A stretch of DNA of 64,000 bases from Acanthosoma haemorrhoidale (taxonomy: Eukaryota; Arthropoda; Insecta; Hemiptera; Acanthosomatidae): positions 143,465,937-143,529,936 of the forward strand of contig OV884011.1 of assembly GCA_930367205.1 (NCBI GenBank), given 5' to 3'. Of this stretch, positions 12,272 to 22,925 are shown piece after piece. A model generated the notes under the pieces. The model did no database searches. It was not told where the DNA came from and saw only the letters and a list, made by a program, of their open reading frames with translations. The stretch's first letter is position 1. Every line of letters begins with the position of its first letter. A program made the translations under genes and the position numbers.

Positions 12272-13937
12272 AAACATTTATTAAAAAATATTTTTCTCAG
12301 GGTTTCTCTGGATGGAGGGCGTCTCACTCTAAACCAGCATTAGAACTTTTTTTGGTAAAAGTCGTTACACTAAAGTCGTTAATTAATTTTTTTCCACTTC
12401 ATTTTTTTTTTTTGGGGCTCTTTCTTTCAAGTCTAGCTATTAGCATTGTACTAAAGCCATTTTATATTTTACCTAGAATTCTATGATGACAGCAATGTTT
12501 GTACTTTTTATTGTTTATATGATGGTGTGATTAATATAATATCTAGATAGATTCGGATATGACTTGAAAATAATAAAAAAAAACCATTAAGCAGAGAGCA
12601 AACTATATGCCTCATTACATACATAAAATAATTTCATTTGTAATACTAAATTCAATGGCCGTAGCAGTAATTTTGTACTTAGCCTATAATAAAAGCTAAT
12701 ATTTACTTAAAGCGAATTAAAAAAAAAAACCAACACCTGTGTCATGTAAATGAAATCTGTTTTATCTCGTATACTATTTCTAATTTTATTCTTATGTTAA
12801 ACATAACACCTGGCATAACTAAAATAAAGTATTTAATTAATTTAAAATATATATAAATCCTTAGCTGAAATACAGTTCACTAGCTAATGATTAGGAAGAT
12901 TAACAGCATGAGAAGAATCGTTACATAAAAAGTTCCTCTTGTGGGAAGTATAACTTTGGAGATTTCGAGCATCAGATCTGCTTGCATAGCTCAGCGTCAT
13001 CGGAACGAAAACATTTAATTCACTGTCGCCTGTAAAAAGTTATCTCCGTGGCAGAAGAGAGAGAAGAAGCTAGAAGTGGGATATCACATTTCCCTGGTGA
13101 CAGGTGCCGGGGACAGGCTATTCATTGGAACACTAGCCGGGTCCTTCCATATACCTGCTCGGGTCTTATCTACTCGTTCGGGCAACACGACAATTTCGGC
13201 CCTGATTACCTTTCAATTGAACTACTTTAACGGACAACAAAACATCTGTCTCGGGGACAATTTTTTTTTCTGTCTTTCTCCCGCTCTCTTCTTGTTCCTC
13301 CTCTTCCCTTTCTCTGTCTGGCTTGTCTTTTATTTATCTTTTTTTTCACCCTTCGGTCCGGGGTAATCCGTTGCACGCACAAAAGGGTATCAAGTCTTGT
13401 AAACAACAATCGGATCCTCGTTCTCTATGATCGGAATACCCGCCCGCCTAGGAGTCTCCCAGTGAATGAGAGAATGATTGTAATCCTCTTTTGAATGGGC
13501 CAGTTTTGAAAATCTCTGCCATGAATAAATATGAGCTCCTGGTTTAATCCGCCTTTGAAATGGACTAAGAGATTAGTTTAGGCAGTCTATTCTTATCTTA
13601 CGTTGTTTTTTTCCTAAGTCGGAGAAAATATATTTACTAATAAAGGCTTGTAGCTTCTGGATTATTGTATTAATCCATGTATAGACATTTTTGCAATCAT
13701 CTTTATGCCTGTTCAGTGATCTTCTGAATTTATATTGAACAAAAATTTAACTAACTTTCTGTTAGTTAGGTCAGTGCACAATTCATATGTAAGCGTTTGA
13801 CAAATGAAAACTTATTCAGACTTTATTCCAAACTGTCTATTTTATTATTGTTAAACATGTTTCATTATGATTGCCACATCCACTGCCACTGCCAAGATTA
13901 TAAAATTTCCAAATTTAAATCCTTAAATAATTAGGCT
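12272..13937. other. Gene-free stretch with one GC-richer island
   Basis: 12272-13000 is AT-rich with nothing recognisable. 13000-13560 is richer in G and C and contains pyrimidine-rich tracts near 13260-13350. The short open frames there are not convincing. No transposon ends were found. Confidence 0.5.
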
Positions 13938-13945
13938 GGGAAACT

Positions 13946-14316
13946 TTTATTATTATTATTATTATTTGTTCCGGCATTTGTGCACCGCGGCCTCAGTGAG
14001 ACCTATTGTGCGCCGTCCATGTCCCTGTCCTATATATGTGACAGGCCCACGGCCTTTGCAAATCTGAGGATACTGAATGGATCGATCAGTTCACATAGTT
14101 TGGGGTCTACAATGCGATCACTACCAAAGTGAAGGTATCGCCTTCTAGCTAAGTTATCACAGTCACATATTATATGACGTGCCGTTTCTCCCTCTTTCTT
14201 GCATAATCTGCAGATTGGTGATCCCACTATCCCCAAATTAAAGAGGTGTTTATTTAACCGACAGTGACCTGTATAGAGTCCTGTCACACTTTTGAGTGTC
14301 CACCTGTCCATTGATA
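13946..14316 (-). mobile_element. I-like LINE, 3' fragment with AAT-repeat tail
   Basis: This is the 3' end of a second type of LINE, on the minus strand. The left end is a run of TTA units (13947-13966), which is an (AAT)n tail on the element strand. Such simple-repeat tails are typical of I-type elements. A possible 8-bp target-site duplication, GGGAAACT, occurs at 13938-13945 and 14317-14324. The 3' UTR ends in the motif CCGGAACAAAT, the same as in the plus-strand copy at 22771-22916. Confidence 0.82.
14030..14316 (-). pseudogene. C terminus of an I/R1-like LINE polyprotein
   Basis: The frame ends at TAG 14030-14032 with the residues AVGLSHI. Going upstream it contains a Cys-His zinc knuckle (CRLC, then 8 residues, then HIICDC) preceded by VTGLYTGHCRLNKHLF. 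This is the typical segment that follows the RNase H domain in I-, R1- and LOA-type LINEs. The RT and RNase H core are absent because the copy is 5'-truncated at about 14316. The open frame continues to 14389 only by chance, into flanking DNA. It is too short to be functional. Confidence 0.8.
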
Positions 14317-14324
14317 GGGAAACT

Positions 14325-15290
14325 ATTAAGTAAACGACAAATTCAATGCTTAGCAACTTCAGGTAACATAAGGTTAAATAATATTTCATTTATATCCGGA
14401 TGAGCAAACATTGAAAATAAAATGTCAGTAAACAGTAGAGTTTAGATGCCCATAAAAATATTCTGATAAAAGTTAAATGATTATAAATACCAATAAGTAA
14501 ATAAATTAAAAATGATTTAACTCGGACAATCATTAAAATCTAGCCCCATTTCCGCAAAGTGCTAAGTTTCTATTGTAGCTTAACCAGGAATAGTTCAGTT
14601 GGTGGGTTGGTCTCCGGGTGGACGTAAGTTTGTTTCCAGGAGGGAGGATTGTGAACATACAATGCTAAATGGTTTTTTTTACACTCATTGGTCAAGTTAT
14701 ATAATTATTTTTGTATTGAGAGGGAGTGAGTGGCTTCATTTCATTTTTGTTATATTACTTCAGCGGCAGTCTCTCCTGAAATGACGTCTAAATTATGAAA
14801 CTCAATTATGTGAATTTGATTTCTAATTAACTGTCTGATACAAAAAGTCAGGTGGGCATTCGTTAATCAAACCAATTTCCCTTTCTGAAATTACTCCAGG
14901 CACGTGAGAATAGGTTGGTAAAAAGCTTTTCTGTGTCAGCATTGTGCACAGTCAATTTCAATATTACCCCGACATTGTTTCTCAGAACTTGTTATACTAC
15001 TTCTTTTTTCTTTTGTCATACTCATTTATTTACAAACTTGTACAGAAAATAAAGGATACAACCAGTAAATGTGAGCGACAAACAGCCATGAATGACATGC
15101 GGAAAAGAACATCCAGTGATGCCCTTCTCATTCAAAGATTATTTTGAGGCAGTTTATTTAAATTAATAAATCCCTATTCCAGTTCCTCGGGAGCCGTCGT
15201 GTCAGGTACGTCCTGTGTTGCTAGTCCTGGCATGCTTGGATTCGGGTCTCCTTACAGTTTATAATGACGTTGTCTGTTCAAAGCCTTGAT
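14325..15290. other. AT-rich stretch without a gene
   Basis: Nothing is supported here. A tRNA box-A-like string occurs near 14590, but no folding tRNA could be built around it. Confidence 0.5.
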
Positions 15291-15299
15291 GTACGTGTG

Positions 15300-15665
15300 A
15301 AATTCACAAGTCTGTGTATAGGATTGCATTTCTGAGATCCTGAGGTCCACTGGTTCAAGGTCTTTCTGTTGCTACTACGTCCGAGTCTTTAGTTGTAATA
15401 TAGATCTGGCCTCCATAAGCCTAAATGGTTCTTCATATGTGAATGTATGTGTTGAGGTTTTGTGTTGAAGTTCGTCGTGGTCGTCTGATGTCGTAGCAAG
15501 TGGTATTGCGCATATGGCCTTCGGTTAAAAGTTTGTCTTTTTAATCGAGTTTCTGGGTTCCGCGTCAGCTGTTCACCGAGTGTCTGCTCAATGTAACTTA
15601 ACGTCTATGTCTGAGGTAGAGCATGATTTCATACAAAAAGGGGGGGGGGTGTCATCTGTGATGAT
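15300..15665 (-). pseudogene. Old Jockey-type RT relic, different family
   Basis: On the minus strand, 15605-15530 encodes a segment ending LTRNPETRLKRQTFNR. It aligns with LTWNPHTRLKRQELNRR of Jockey-A copy 1. A GATGACAC stretch at about 15650-15665 matches the DDT of the FADD box. Between the two lies a run of ten G residues (15640-15649). Downstream, toward 15300, only weak similarity to the RT C-terminal region remains, with several stops. The nucleotide sequence is far from Jockey-A, so this is an older or different lineage. Confidence 0.6.
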
Positions 15666-15679
15666 TTTGTGTTATTGAA

Positions 15680-16186
15680 TATTACAACACGTAATATCGG
15701 TTGATCAGTCAGACAACTCAAACTAGATAACGTAAAATCAATTACATATAATACTGAGATGACATACAGAAATGAAAAAGCATCGAATGAAGCGTTAATT
15801 ATTTATTTTGAGGGGATGCGGTGTTCAAAGGCGTAGTAACCGCGACAATACCGACCTGGGGCACTGGGGATTTTTAAAAGCTACATAAACACTCAATTTT
15901 TCTTCAGTAGCGAAAAGGAGCGAGGGCCCTCGGAATCCACCTTAATTTCACCTGAAGCACTTCCTTTAAATGATTTAATCTGGTTAAAACAAATTAACCC
16001 TCCGCTGAATAAAATTGGCTGAAACAGACTTTTTATTCCATTAATTCAACTCCCCTTGCCCTTTCCATTACTAGGATTAGTACTGCGGATAAATTATGAT
16101 TATAATCTGCTTTACTGTAATTCAGAGCGTATGAAATCTTAATAGCTTAATTTCATTGGTTTGGAATGTTAAATATATTTATTACT
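15680..16186. other. Gene-free stretch
   Basis: A modestly GC-richer patch lies at 15820-16080. No coding or transposon feature could be supported. Confidence 0.45.
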
Positions 16187-17231
16187 TAATCTTTACTGTG
16201 CAATAATTACAATCTGCCTTTTATAAGGCAATAATAATACAGATAAATGATCTCATTCATACCATATTTACAGTCATCATTCACTCGCTCATTCATACAA
16301 TAGGACATGATTGGAGAAACTGGCCATTGCCAGGACTCCCACCGTCACGCAATTATAGCAGGTCACGAGGCCACTGCCGTTACAGTCTCCGAGGAGGATT
16401 ATAGAATAGAGTTCTAGAATGTAGGGTATATTAAGGTCGTAATGAAGGGTTTTGTTGCTGAAATAATAAGGGGCATTCACTATTGTTCTAAGGACTTTTT
16501 TGCTGTCCCCCATAGCTCCATTCCGTGTGTCCAGATTGGTTTAAGTATAACTTTGTAGATTAGTAGTTTATTTTCTATTGAGAGATGGGATGTCCTTTGA
16601 AGTAGTGTGTACAGTTGTCCAAAGGTCTGTTTAGTTCTTGTTTTTTTAGTCTCGTATGTATGTTCCAGGTCAGCCGTTTGTCGAGATGGAAGCCTAAGTA
16701 CCGTACTGTCTCGGTTACAGGGAGAGGAATAGAATTAAAATAAACTAGTGGACAAGTCTTGCGACAAAGGGTGAAGGTAATGTGGGAGCATTTCGCTTCA
16801 TTAACTTTGATCCGCCATTGATTGCACCAATACTCGATCTCGTCAAGGTGTTTTTGAAGGTTATGGGATGCTATGTCGGGGTCTGGGTGGGATGACAAGA
16901 CTGCGGTGTCATCTGCAAATGCGGCCAAGAAGGTATTGGGAGTAGAAGGGACATCAACGGTTTATAGGTTATAGAGGATGGGGCCCAGGACACTGCCCTG
17001 TGGAACTCCTGCATTTATGGGATAGTAGTTAAAGTATTCTAAACCACAGCGGACTTGGAAGAAGCGGTTTGAAAGGTAGGACTGTAGGATTAGGCAAAGG
17101 GTCTGCGGTAAATGTCTTTTGAGCTTGTAGAGCAAACCTGCGTGCCAAACCCTGTCAAAAGCTTGAGCTATATCAAGAAAGGCAGCAGTGCAATACTGTT
17201 TGGATTCAAGGGCCGAGGAGATGTGATCGAC
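16187..17231 (-). mobile_element. Jockey-A copy 3: short LINE copy with internal deletions
   Basis: This is a third minus-strand copy, closest in sequence to copy 2. The 3' UTR is the short form. The 5' break lies at about 17231, inside the RT and before the palm motifs. I could not find a convincing target-site duplication. Internal deletions relative to copy 1 include about 85 bp near 16406 and about 40 bp near 16497. The latter collapses two GACTTTT repeats into one. Confidence 0.85.
16289..17231 (-). pseudogene. Jockey-A copy 3 reverse transcriptase remnant
   Basis: Only the palm-to-C-terminus part of the RT remains. The FADD box and the following segment are readable (from about 16928 down to 16575). 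The frame breaks at a 1-bp deletion near 16625 and again at the two larger deletions. The codon at 16962-16964 is TAA where copy 1 has a Tyr codon at 4768-4770, the same nonsense change as in copy 2. It cannot encode an active enzyme. Confidence 0.88.
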
Positions 17232-18440
17232 GTTCCAATATGGCCGACTACTCAGTCCGATATCACTTATTACACTTCACCTAAATATAATAAGCAATTT
17301 ACTCACGTCTTGAGGGCTCCCTCGTGGCCAGCTCCCTCAAGTTGCCTGCTGGAACAATTTTGTAACTGAACTGTGGCCTATAGACGGTATTATATAGTAT
17401 TTGAATGACGAGGGAAGTAGAGAGATGTTCTAGAAGGTAGCGCATGCACAAAAACTGAAATATATTTATTAATGAAAATATTATTGGAGTGCCAATGTTA
17501 TGTGTGGTTTTAAATGTTCCGAAATGTTTTTCCATTTAAAAAATAATATTTTATTAATCAATTTTAGTCTTACTATGTTGAATACTTAGTAGGAAAATAC
17601 AAAATATAGTGAATGACAAGGTCGGTGTTACAATCGGTTGGGTGCATTTGATTTGAGCTATGTAGTCAATATAAAATCTCATAAGCTCTAATTTGGCTGC
17701 TTCGAATCACGTAGTTAATTAATTTTGTGACCTGGCAAGATATTGGATCATGTTGGTGACGAAATTGAAAAACTAAGAAACCCGTAAAAGTAGATTTTAA
17801 GAAGGAAACGATGAAAACGCCGAACAAAATAATTATACGAATCTTAAAAGAAGTGACACAAACTGAAACTGTTTTAAAGGAGACTCACTGATGGGTGATA
17901 ATGACCTTCGTGTTTTGTTTTTTTTTGGTGAGTTATTATGTCGTAAGACCCTTAGGTCCTGTACACCGTTGTTTATATTTGAAACTCATTTGAGGAGCCA
18001 AGTAATACGAGCCTGAGTTAACAAGTGTAATAATAAAGATATGGGCGAGAGCAGAGCCAAGATACCGACACACAGTGGTCTGGGAGCGGTAAAAACCCAG
18101 ATTTTCAAACTGTTGAAAATTCAAATTGTTTTTGATGTGAAGGATAGTTAGCTAATATATTTAAAAAGTTTAGGCACGAATAAAAATCCAGGTTTTTAGG
18201 ATTTTCATTATTGTATAAATAAAAACCCTACTTTCATGACATTCATAGGATAAGTACTTTGCGCCAAGGTGTTACTGGAATGTTCTTTGAGCCATATGTT
18301 GACGATAAATGCAAGATCCAGCTTCGGGAACCTGGGGTTTTGGTAATTATCTGGGAAATACAATCAAGTAAGCTGTTAAAACATAATCGAGCAAAGGTCA
18401 ACTTCGTACCTACACATAAATAATTTAATTGAATTAATCT
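17232..18440. other. AT-rich stretch without a gene
   Basis: No gene is supported. A segment at about 17956-18030 is similar to 24989-25055 and may be part of an old dispersed repeat. Confidence 0.45.
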
Positions 18441-18449
18441 TTTTCATCA

Positions 18450-18655
18450 GTGTATTGTTGATGCTCGTTATAGAAGGACACAATGGCCCCTGTTACCCAT
18501 AAGAATGCTGACAGAGGAGGCCCAAGAAGCAAGAAATAATGATGATCGATCTTATCGACGAGAAAATTCCCGGGAAGCTACAGGACACACATAAATGAAT
18601 ATGTTTTCCATTTCCTGATGGTTTCGTCAGATCCATTCACAAATACCTTGCAAAT
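18450..18655 (+). pseudogene. Relic of an unnamed arthropod mobile-element ORF
   Basis: From 18484 the plus strand encodes WPLLPIRMLTEEAQEARNND. This closely matches a conserved block (LLPIGxLSEEAQEARNKD) that I remember from many uncharacterised, multi-copy arthropod proteins. After a stop near 18590 and a frame change, NEYVFHFLMVSSDPF (about 18594-18640) matches the next conserved block of the same family (a DLxxRLLxSSDP-type motif). The copy is therefore broken by at least one stop and one frameshift. The family's function is not known to me; its multi-copy nature suggests a transposon. Identification rests on memory of the motif. Confidence 0.6.
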
Positions 18656-18659
18656 ACAT

Positions 18660-19490
18660 GCCGAACTAAAAACAAAACACAAATTAGATCTTCACGACGT
18701 TAAAAATATATAATACTAAAACTTGCTTTTGTACGATCAATGAGCAATTCAGAAAATTTTAGTAGCTATTCATTTTCTTTACACTTCTCAACAGTTACTC
18801 TACCACGCCAGTCTTTATGACAGTGATACCATTTCACTTATCCTGAAAACCAAAAAAAGAATAAATAATAATAGTAATAACGGTTGTTTTCACGAACTCG
18901 GCTTTGGTCCAGGTCGATTCAGAGGCCCAAGATTCTATAAAAATTTCGTTTTCAGATGCCCTGGTACAATTAAAAGTTTCCAGAGTTTTCCGGCCACTGT
19001 GCGACAAGGGCCCGGAAGGCACCACACTTCCACAGGTCAAGGCGTGGTATAGATAGATAGTGTTCTTTAGGACATCTAGATAGAAACCATATTAACTGAC
19101 GAACATCAGTAGAAACAATGTTTAAATTTGCATACCATGACCTCGTGGTTGTCATGTAATTGATTACAATAATAATAATAATATTAATAAATTTAATAGA
19201 GTAAAGCTCACTTTCAATCTTCTATGTTAGCCAACACAATTTTTAAGTATTTCCTCTAGTGTTGGAGACGAGTAAGTATGAAATGTGAGATATTTCTAAA
19301 TAATTTTGATAAGTTTGATTGTGGTTTTCCTACAAATTTTAAATATGGTAGTCAGTCAGTAAGTATCACTATTGCCCTCACCGTGATTTACAACCGGACA
19401 GAATAATCTGTAATAATTATTTACAGAATAATCGGGCGTAAGGTTTAAAATCAAACAGTACCTTGAAGTTAACAAGTGTATATTTCTCTG
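18660..19490. other. Gene-free stretch
   Basis: Nothing coding is supported. A slightly GC-richer patch lies at 18900-19050, and a short AAT microsatellite at about 19168-19183. Confidence 0.45.
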
Positions 19491-19491
19491 T

Positions 19492-19570
19492 TTTTTCGTA
19501 TCTTTATCTTCTCATTTTGATTTATAGCAGCTTTGGTACACCTCAGTTTTTACCGGGTTAAGCAGAACAA
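19492..19570. repeat. 79-bp direct repeat, left copy
   Basis: This segment is repeated at 20241-20319 in the same orientation. By my alignment 74 of 79 positions agree. Both copies end in the shared string ACCGGGTTAAGCA. The flanks of the two copies are unrelated, so the 79 bp is the whole repeated unit. Confidence 0.85.
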
Positions 19571-19899
19571 AAGTATATTTCTTTTGGAAAAGTAAGAGCA
19601 ACTAATTCAAGCTAATAAATTAAACAAATCCCTCAATGTTATTAAATTCTTGATAACGTTCCCTGATGTTTCCAACAAAGGAATAGATTAAAATCAAAGC
19701 ACTTACGCCAATTATAAATTAATAATTACCATCCCATCAATCAAAAGTATCGTCGGCTCAATTTTAATGGAGCCCAACAAATTTCATGAAGGTCCTTTGC
19801 AGCCCCACAGTTGAGAGATCAGTTATGAGCTGAATTACATTTATATATATTAACATATGTATATAATAAAGGACATAAAAGTGAATGATAAATATTGTC

Positions 19900-20240
19900 C
19901 CCTTTGGCCATGACTGCAGAATAACACACTGAACCTTCACTCGATTGGGATTTTATTGACGCCACGGTCTGCCTGAGGTCAGACCTCGAAGCCGAGGTGG
20001 TTGAGAGTGTGAAATCTGGCTATGGTTATTAGAGAGGCTGAGTGGCCATTAACAGGGCAGCAGAGAGCCTCCTTCATCCCTTCCCTTACGTCGAGGTGTT
20101 AGCAAGCACTAAACTTATTCAGGAAATTGGGGGCACTTTATTACCAAGGGGCATTAGCGCCCTGCCTCTGTACGACCGTTATTAAACATTGCAAGCGATA
20201 AATTCCCGGTCGGTGCAGGCTGCGTTATCACCTCTCTCAC
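19900..20240. promoter_or_regulatory. GC-rich island next to the 79-bp repeat
   Basis: This is a compact GC-rich block in AT-rich surroundings with no open frame of interest. It runs straight into the right copy of the 79-bp repeat. It includes short palindromes, such as AGGTCAGACCT near 19977. It is a candidate conserved non-coding element on composition alone. Confidence 0.3.
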
Positions 20241-20319
20241 TTTTTCGTGTCTTTATCTTCTCGTTTTGATTTATCGCATCTTTGGTACACCTCAGTTTTT
20301 ACCGGGTTAAGCACAACAA
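20241..20319. repeat. 79-bp direct repeat, right copy
   Basis: This is the partner of 19492-19570, 749 bp downstream. The right copy is continuous with the GC-rich island at 19900-20240, whereas the left copy stands alone. The right one may therefore be the original. Confidence 0.85.
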
Positions 20320-22770
20320 CGTAGTAGAAACATTTTATATTAACACAGTAAGATGTGAGGCGTGATTTGTTAATCTGGAGAACTATATTATTGAAGAATC
20401 GGGAAGACGACAAAAAAAATGACTCGATTGCCTTAGGTCAGGACATAAAATTGCGGTATCTTTAAACAAAATAAGAACTTGAAACTATATATCATACATC
20501 TGGATGAAGACTCAACTATTCTAAAATATATCTGTTTATATAAATGGCTGTAGCTGGTTCAAAATAGTCTTTATCTACTTCATAGTTTATTCTTATTATT
20601 GTTATATTTAATTCCATTTTGTATTCCTTCATTCGTTTTCAATCTACGCTTTTAATAACCTAATATCGGAAACCAATTCCTATTTCTATACAATCAGATT
20701 ACACAATGTAAAGCATAGGTTTTACAGATTACTACACTGCAATCAGGTGTGAAGCTTTTAGATACTTCAACAATCAATACTTTGGAAATTCCCAAGGATG
20801 ATTTACTCCTGTATCTGTTATTATCGTACTCTTTTGTTGACAAAAATATGTTTATTTGTTCTTCAACAATGAGTGAATTAATACTGTGTACCTCAAGGTC
20901 AGTCATTGATATACTGAAGTTTTGACTATCCTTAGCTTGTCTCACCAGTATTTAACCATTATCTTTGCCACGTGTGCTAGGCGCGTCAATTAGTCTTTAT
21001 CGTGTCACGGCCGGCCAAAGGAGGGGTGGGGCGTATTTTCGGTTATTGCTGCTTGATACTTTTTGATAAAAAATTAATAGCTTTCTCAAACGAATGTACT
21101 ATTGTAATATTTCGATTTAACTTACTAACTTAAACATAAGTGATTTTAAGAAAATTTGACAGGACTCAGGAGAGATTTAATACTGTGATTAGGTGCTAGA
21201 TAGAAGACTATAATATGTTCGTAATCTGTTTTTAAAACAGATTCAGATGCGTGAGATGGCACATTGTCCGTTTTCGCACAGATATTCGCTGACATTTTTA
21301 ACAAATTTCTTTTAAAGCACTGATTTAGCCCGAAGCCCCGAATGATGGAGCACCCGGATGATTAGGTTTATATGTTTAAGAGTGTCCTTGTACTCTTGGA
21401 ATTTCCCAAACTGAAATATTAACAAATATATGGCCATACTCGTTTCATATTTTTTTTTTTTTTTTTTCATGCTTCGCTTTATTGTATTACTCCTGGAAAC
21501 TAATCAGTGAATTTCGAGTTGTTGTGAAATATACCACCCGAGATGATAGTCGAGCGTCGCTCTTTACTTTTTTTGAAATTATTATTGGAACAATATACAT
21601 CGTACCACTACTTGCGTGTCGGGTTCACACTTTTGATAAGGAAATATGTCGAGACGAAAATTAAATTTAAGAACCTTCTTATTTGTGTACCATCTCAAAA
21701 CAGCCGAGGAGAAACGACAAGGCCACAGGCAGAAGCACATACGGGGAAGGACAGATGGGCTATAAGCCAGGTGCCCCGTAAGTGGAGCTGTTAACATTCT
21801 GGGGCCAGTGACATCTTTATCGTCGCTCCGTTTTGATTGGGCCACCTACTTCAGGGGCGGGGCAGGGGTGTACAAGTGGTTGTTAACTGTATCTCTTTGT
21901 GCTTCTGTCTACGTGACAATGGTTAGCCAACTTCTTAACAGTAATAGCTTTCCACAAGGGAAGCGGTTTTGTCATTGGCGTGCCGCAAGATTTCGTCGAT
22001 TAAGCACTCACGGTTGTGACAGAATGAGAATGTATTCTTCCCGCTAACCTTGTGAATGATTTTCTATACAAGTCTGAAGCAATTATATGTCAATCTAGTG
22101 ATCCATTTATTGTTGTTTTATACAATTATTTTTCTCAAAATAGAAAAGAAACGAGAAATCTAGATCTTCAAACATTACTAACATTGATATTACAGAAAAT
22201 TTCCAAAAATTAAATTTAAATTAAAAAAATTGCATGGATTAAATGTTGGTATTTTCTACAAAGCCTGAAGAGTGTGGTCTTATTCTTGGACATGCAAAGA
22301 GAGACCGCTTTCATCCTGTCAGTATGTCATACAATGGCGTGAGTTTAAATGTTCTAATCAGTCCCTACTTTCTGTTTTGAACATTTTTTTTTTCCTAACC
22401 CCTCAAAAATTCCCCCCGTTCGATCGTGATTGAGGCCTCTATTTGGCCCAAGGCTCTCATAAAGGCTGTATCTTTGTCACTGACTTTGTAATATTTTACG
22501 AAAAACAAAAACAGCGAGTGTCACATCAAAAACAAAAACATTTTATTATAATTTTTAAAAGACCTTTTTAGATGTTACTTAGGAGAATTTCAATTTTTCA
22601 GTGTATATTCTTAACTACCTAAACCCCTAATTCGCGTCCTATAAGTCACTGTTTATTTGATATTTCCTGTGTTCTTCTCCCTGGACAGTCTGGTCTCCTC
22701 CCCCCCCCTTCTTGTTTAAACTTCTTTCTTGTTGTTTGGATGCAAGTTTACGGGAAAGAGTAACGTAAGC
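20320..22770. other. Gene-free stretch with a palindrome and a GC-richer patch
   Basis: No gene is supported. A perfect 21-bp palindrome, AATCTGTTTT-T-AAAACAGATT, lies at 21223-21243. A T run of about 18 lies near 21451. A GC-richer patch lies at 21690-22045. The open frames in that patch lie on both strands and none is recognisable. Confidence 0.5.
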
Positions 22771-22916
22771 GTACTGATCGATCCATTCAGTATCCTCAGA
22801 TTTGCAAAGGCCGTGGGCCTGTCACATATTTAGGACAGAGACATGGACGGCGCACAATAGGTCTCAGTGAGGCCGCGGTGCACAAATGCCGGAACAAATA
22901 ATAAAAAAAAAAAAAA
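22771..22916 (+). mobile_element. I-like LINE, very short 3' fragment with 9-bp duplication
   Basis: This is a plus-strand copy of the same I-like LINE as at 13946-14316. The 9-mer AACGTAAGC occurs at 22762-22770 and 22917-22925, flanking the copy. From about 22773 it encodes the last residues of the polyprotein (DPFSILRFAKAVGLSHI, then TAG). It continues through the same 3' UTR and ends in AACAAATAAT followed by an A run. Here the tail is mostly A, while the other copy has AAT units. At about 146 bp it is an extreme 5' truncation. Confidence 0.88.
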
Positions 22917-22925
22917 AACGTAAGC

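Noticed and set aside
14588..14640. tRNA-like or SINE head with a box-A-like TAGTTCAGTTGG
   Set aside because: The expected B box is only a poor match (GTTTGTTTCC) and no arms fold.
16170..17280. Target-site duplication for Jockey-A copy 3
   Set aside because: Only a 7-bp match (TTATTAC) could be found and it does not coincide with the 5' break at 17231.
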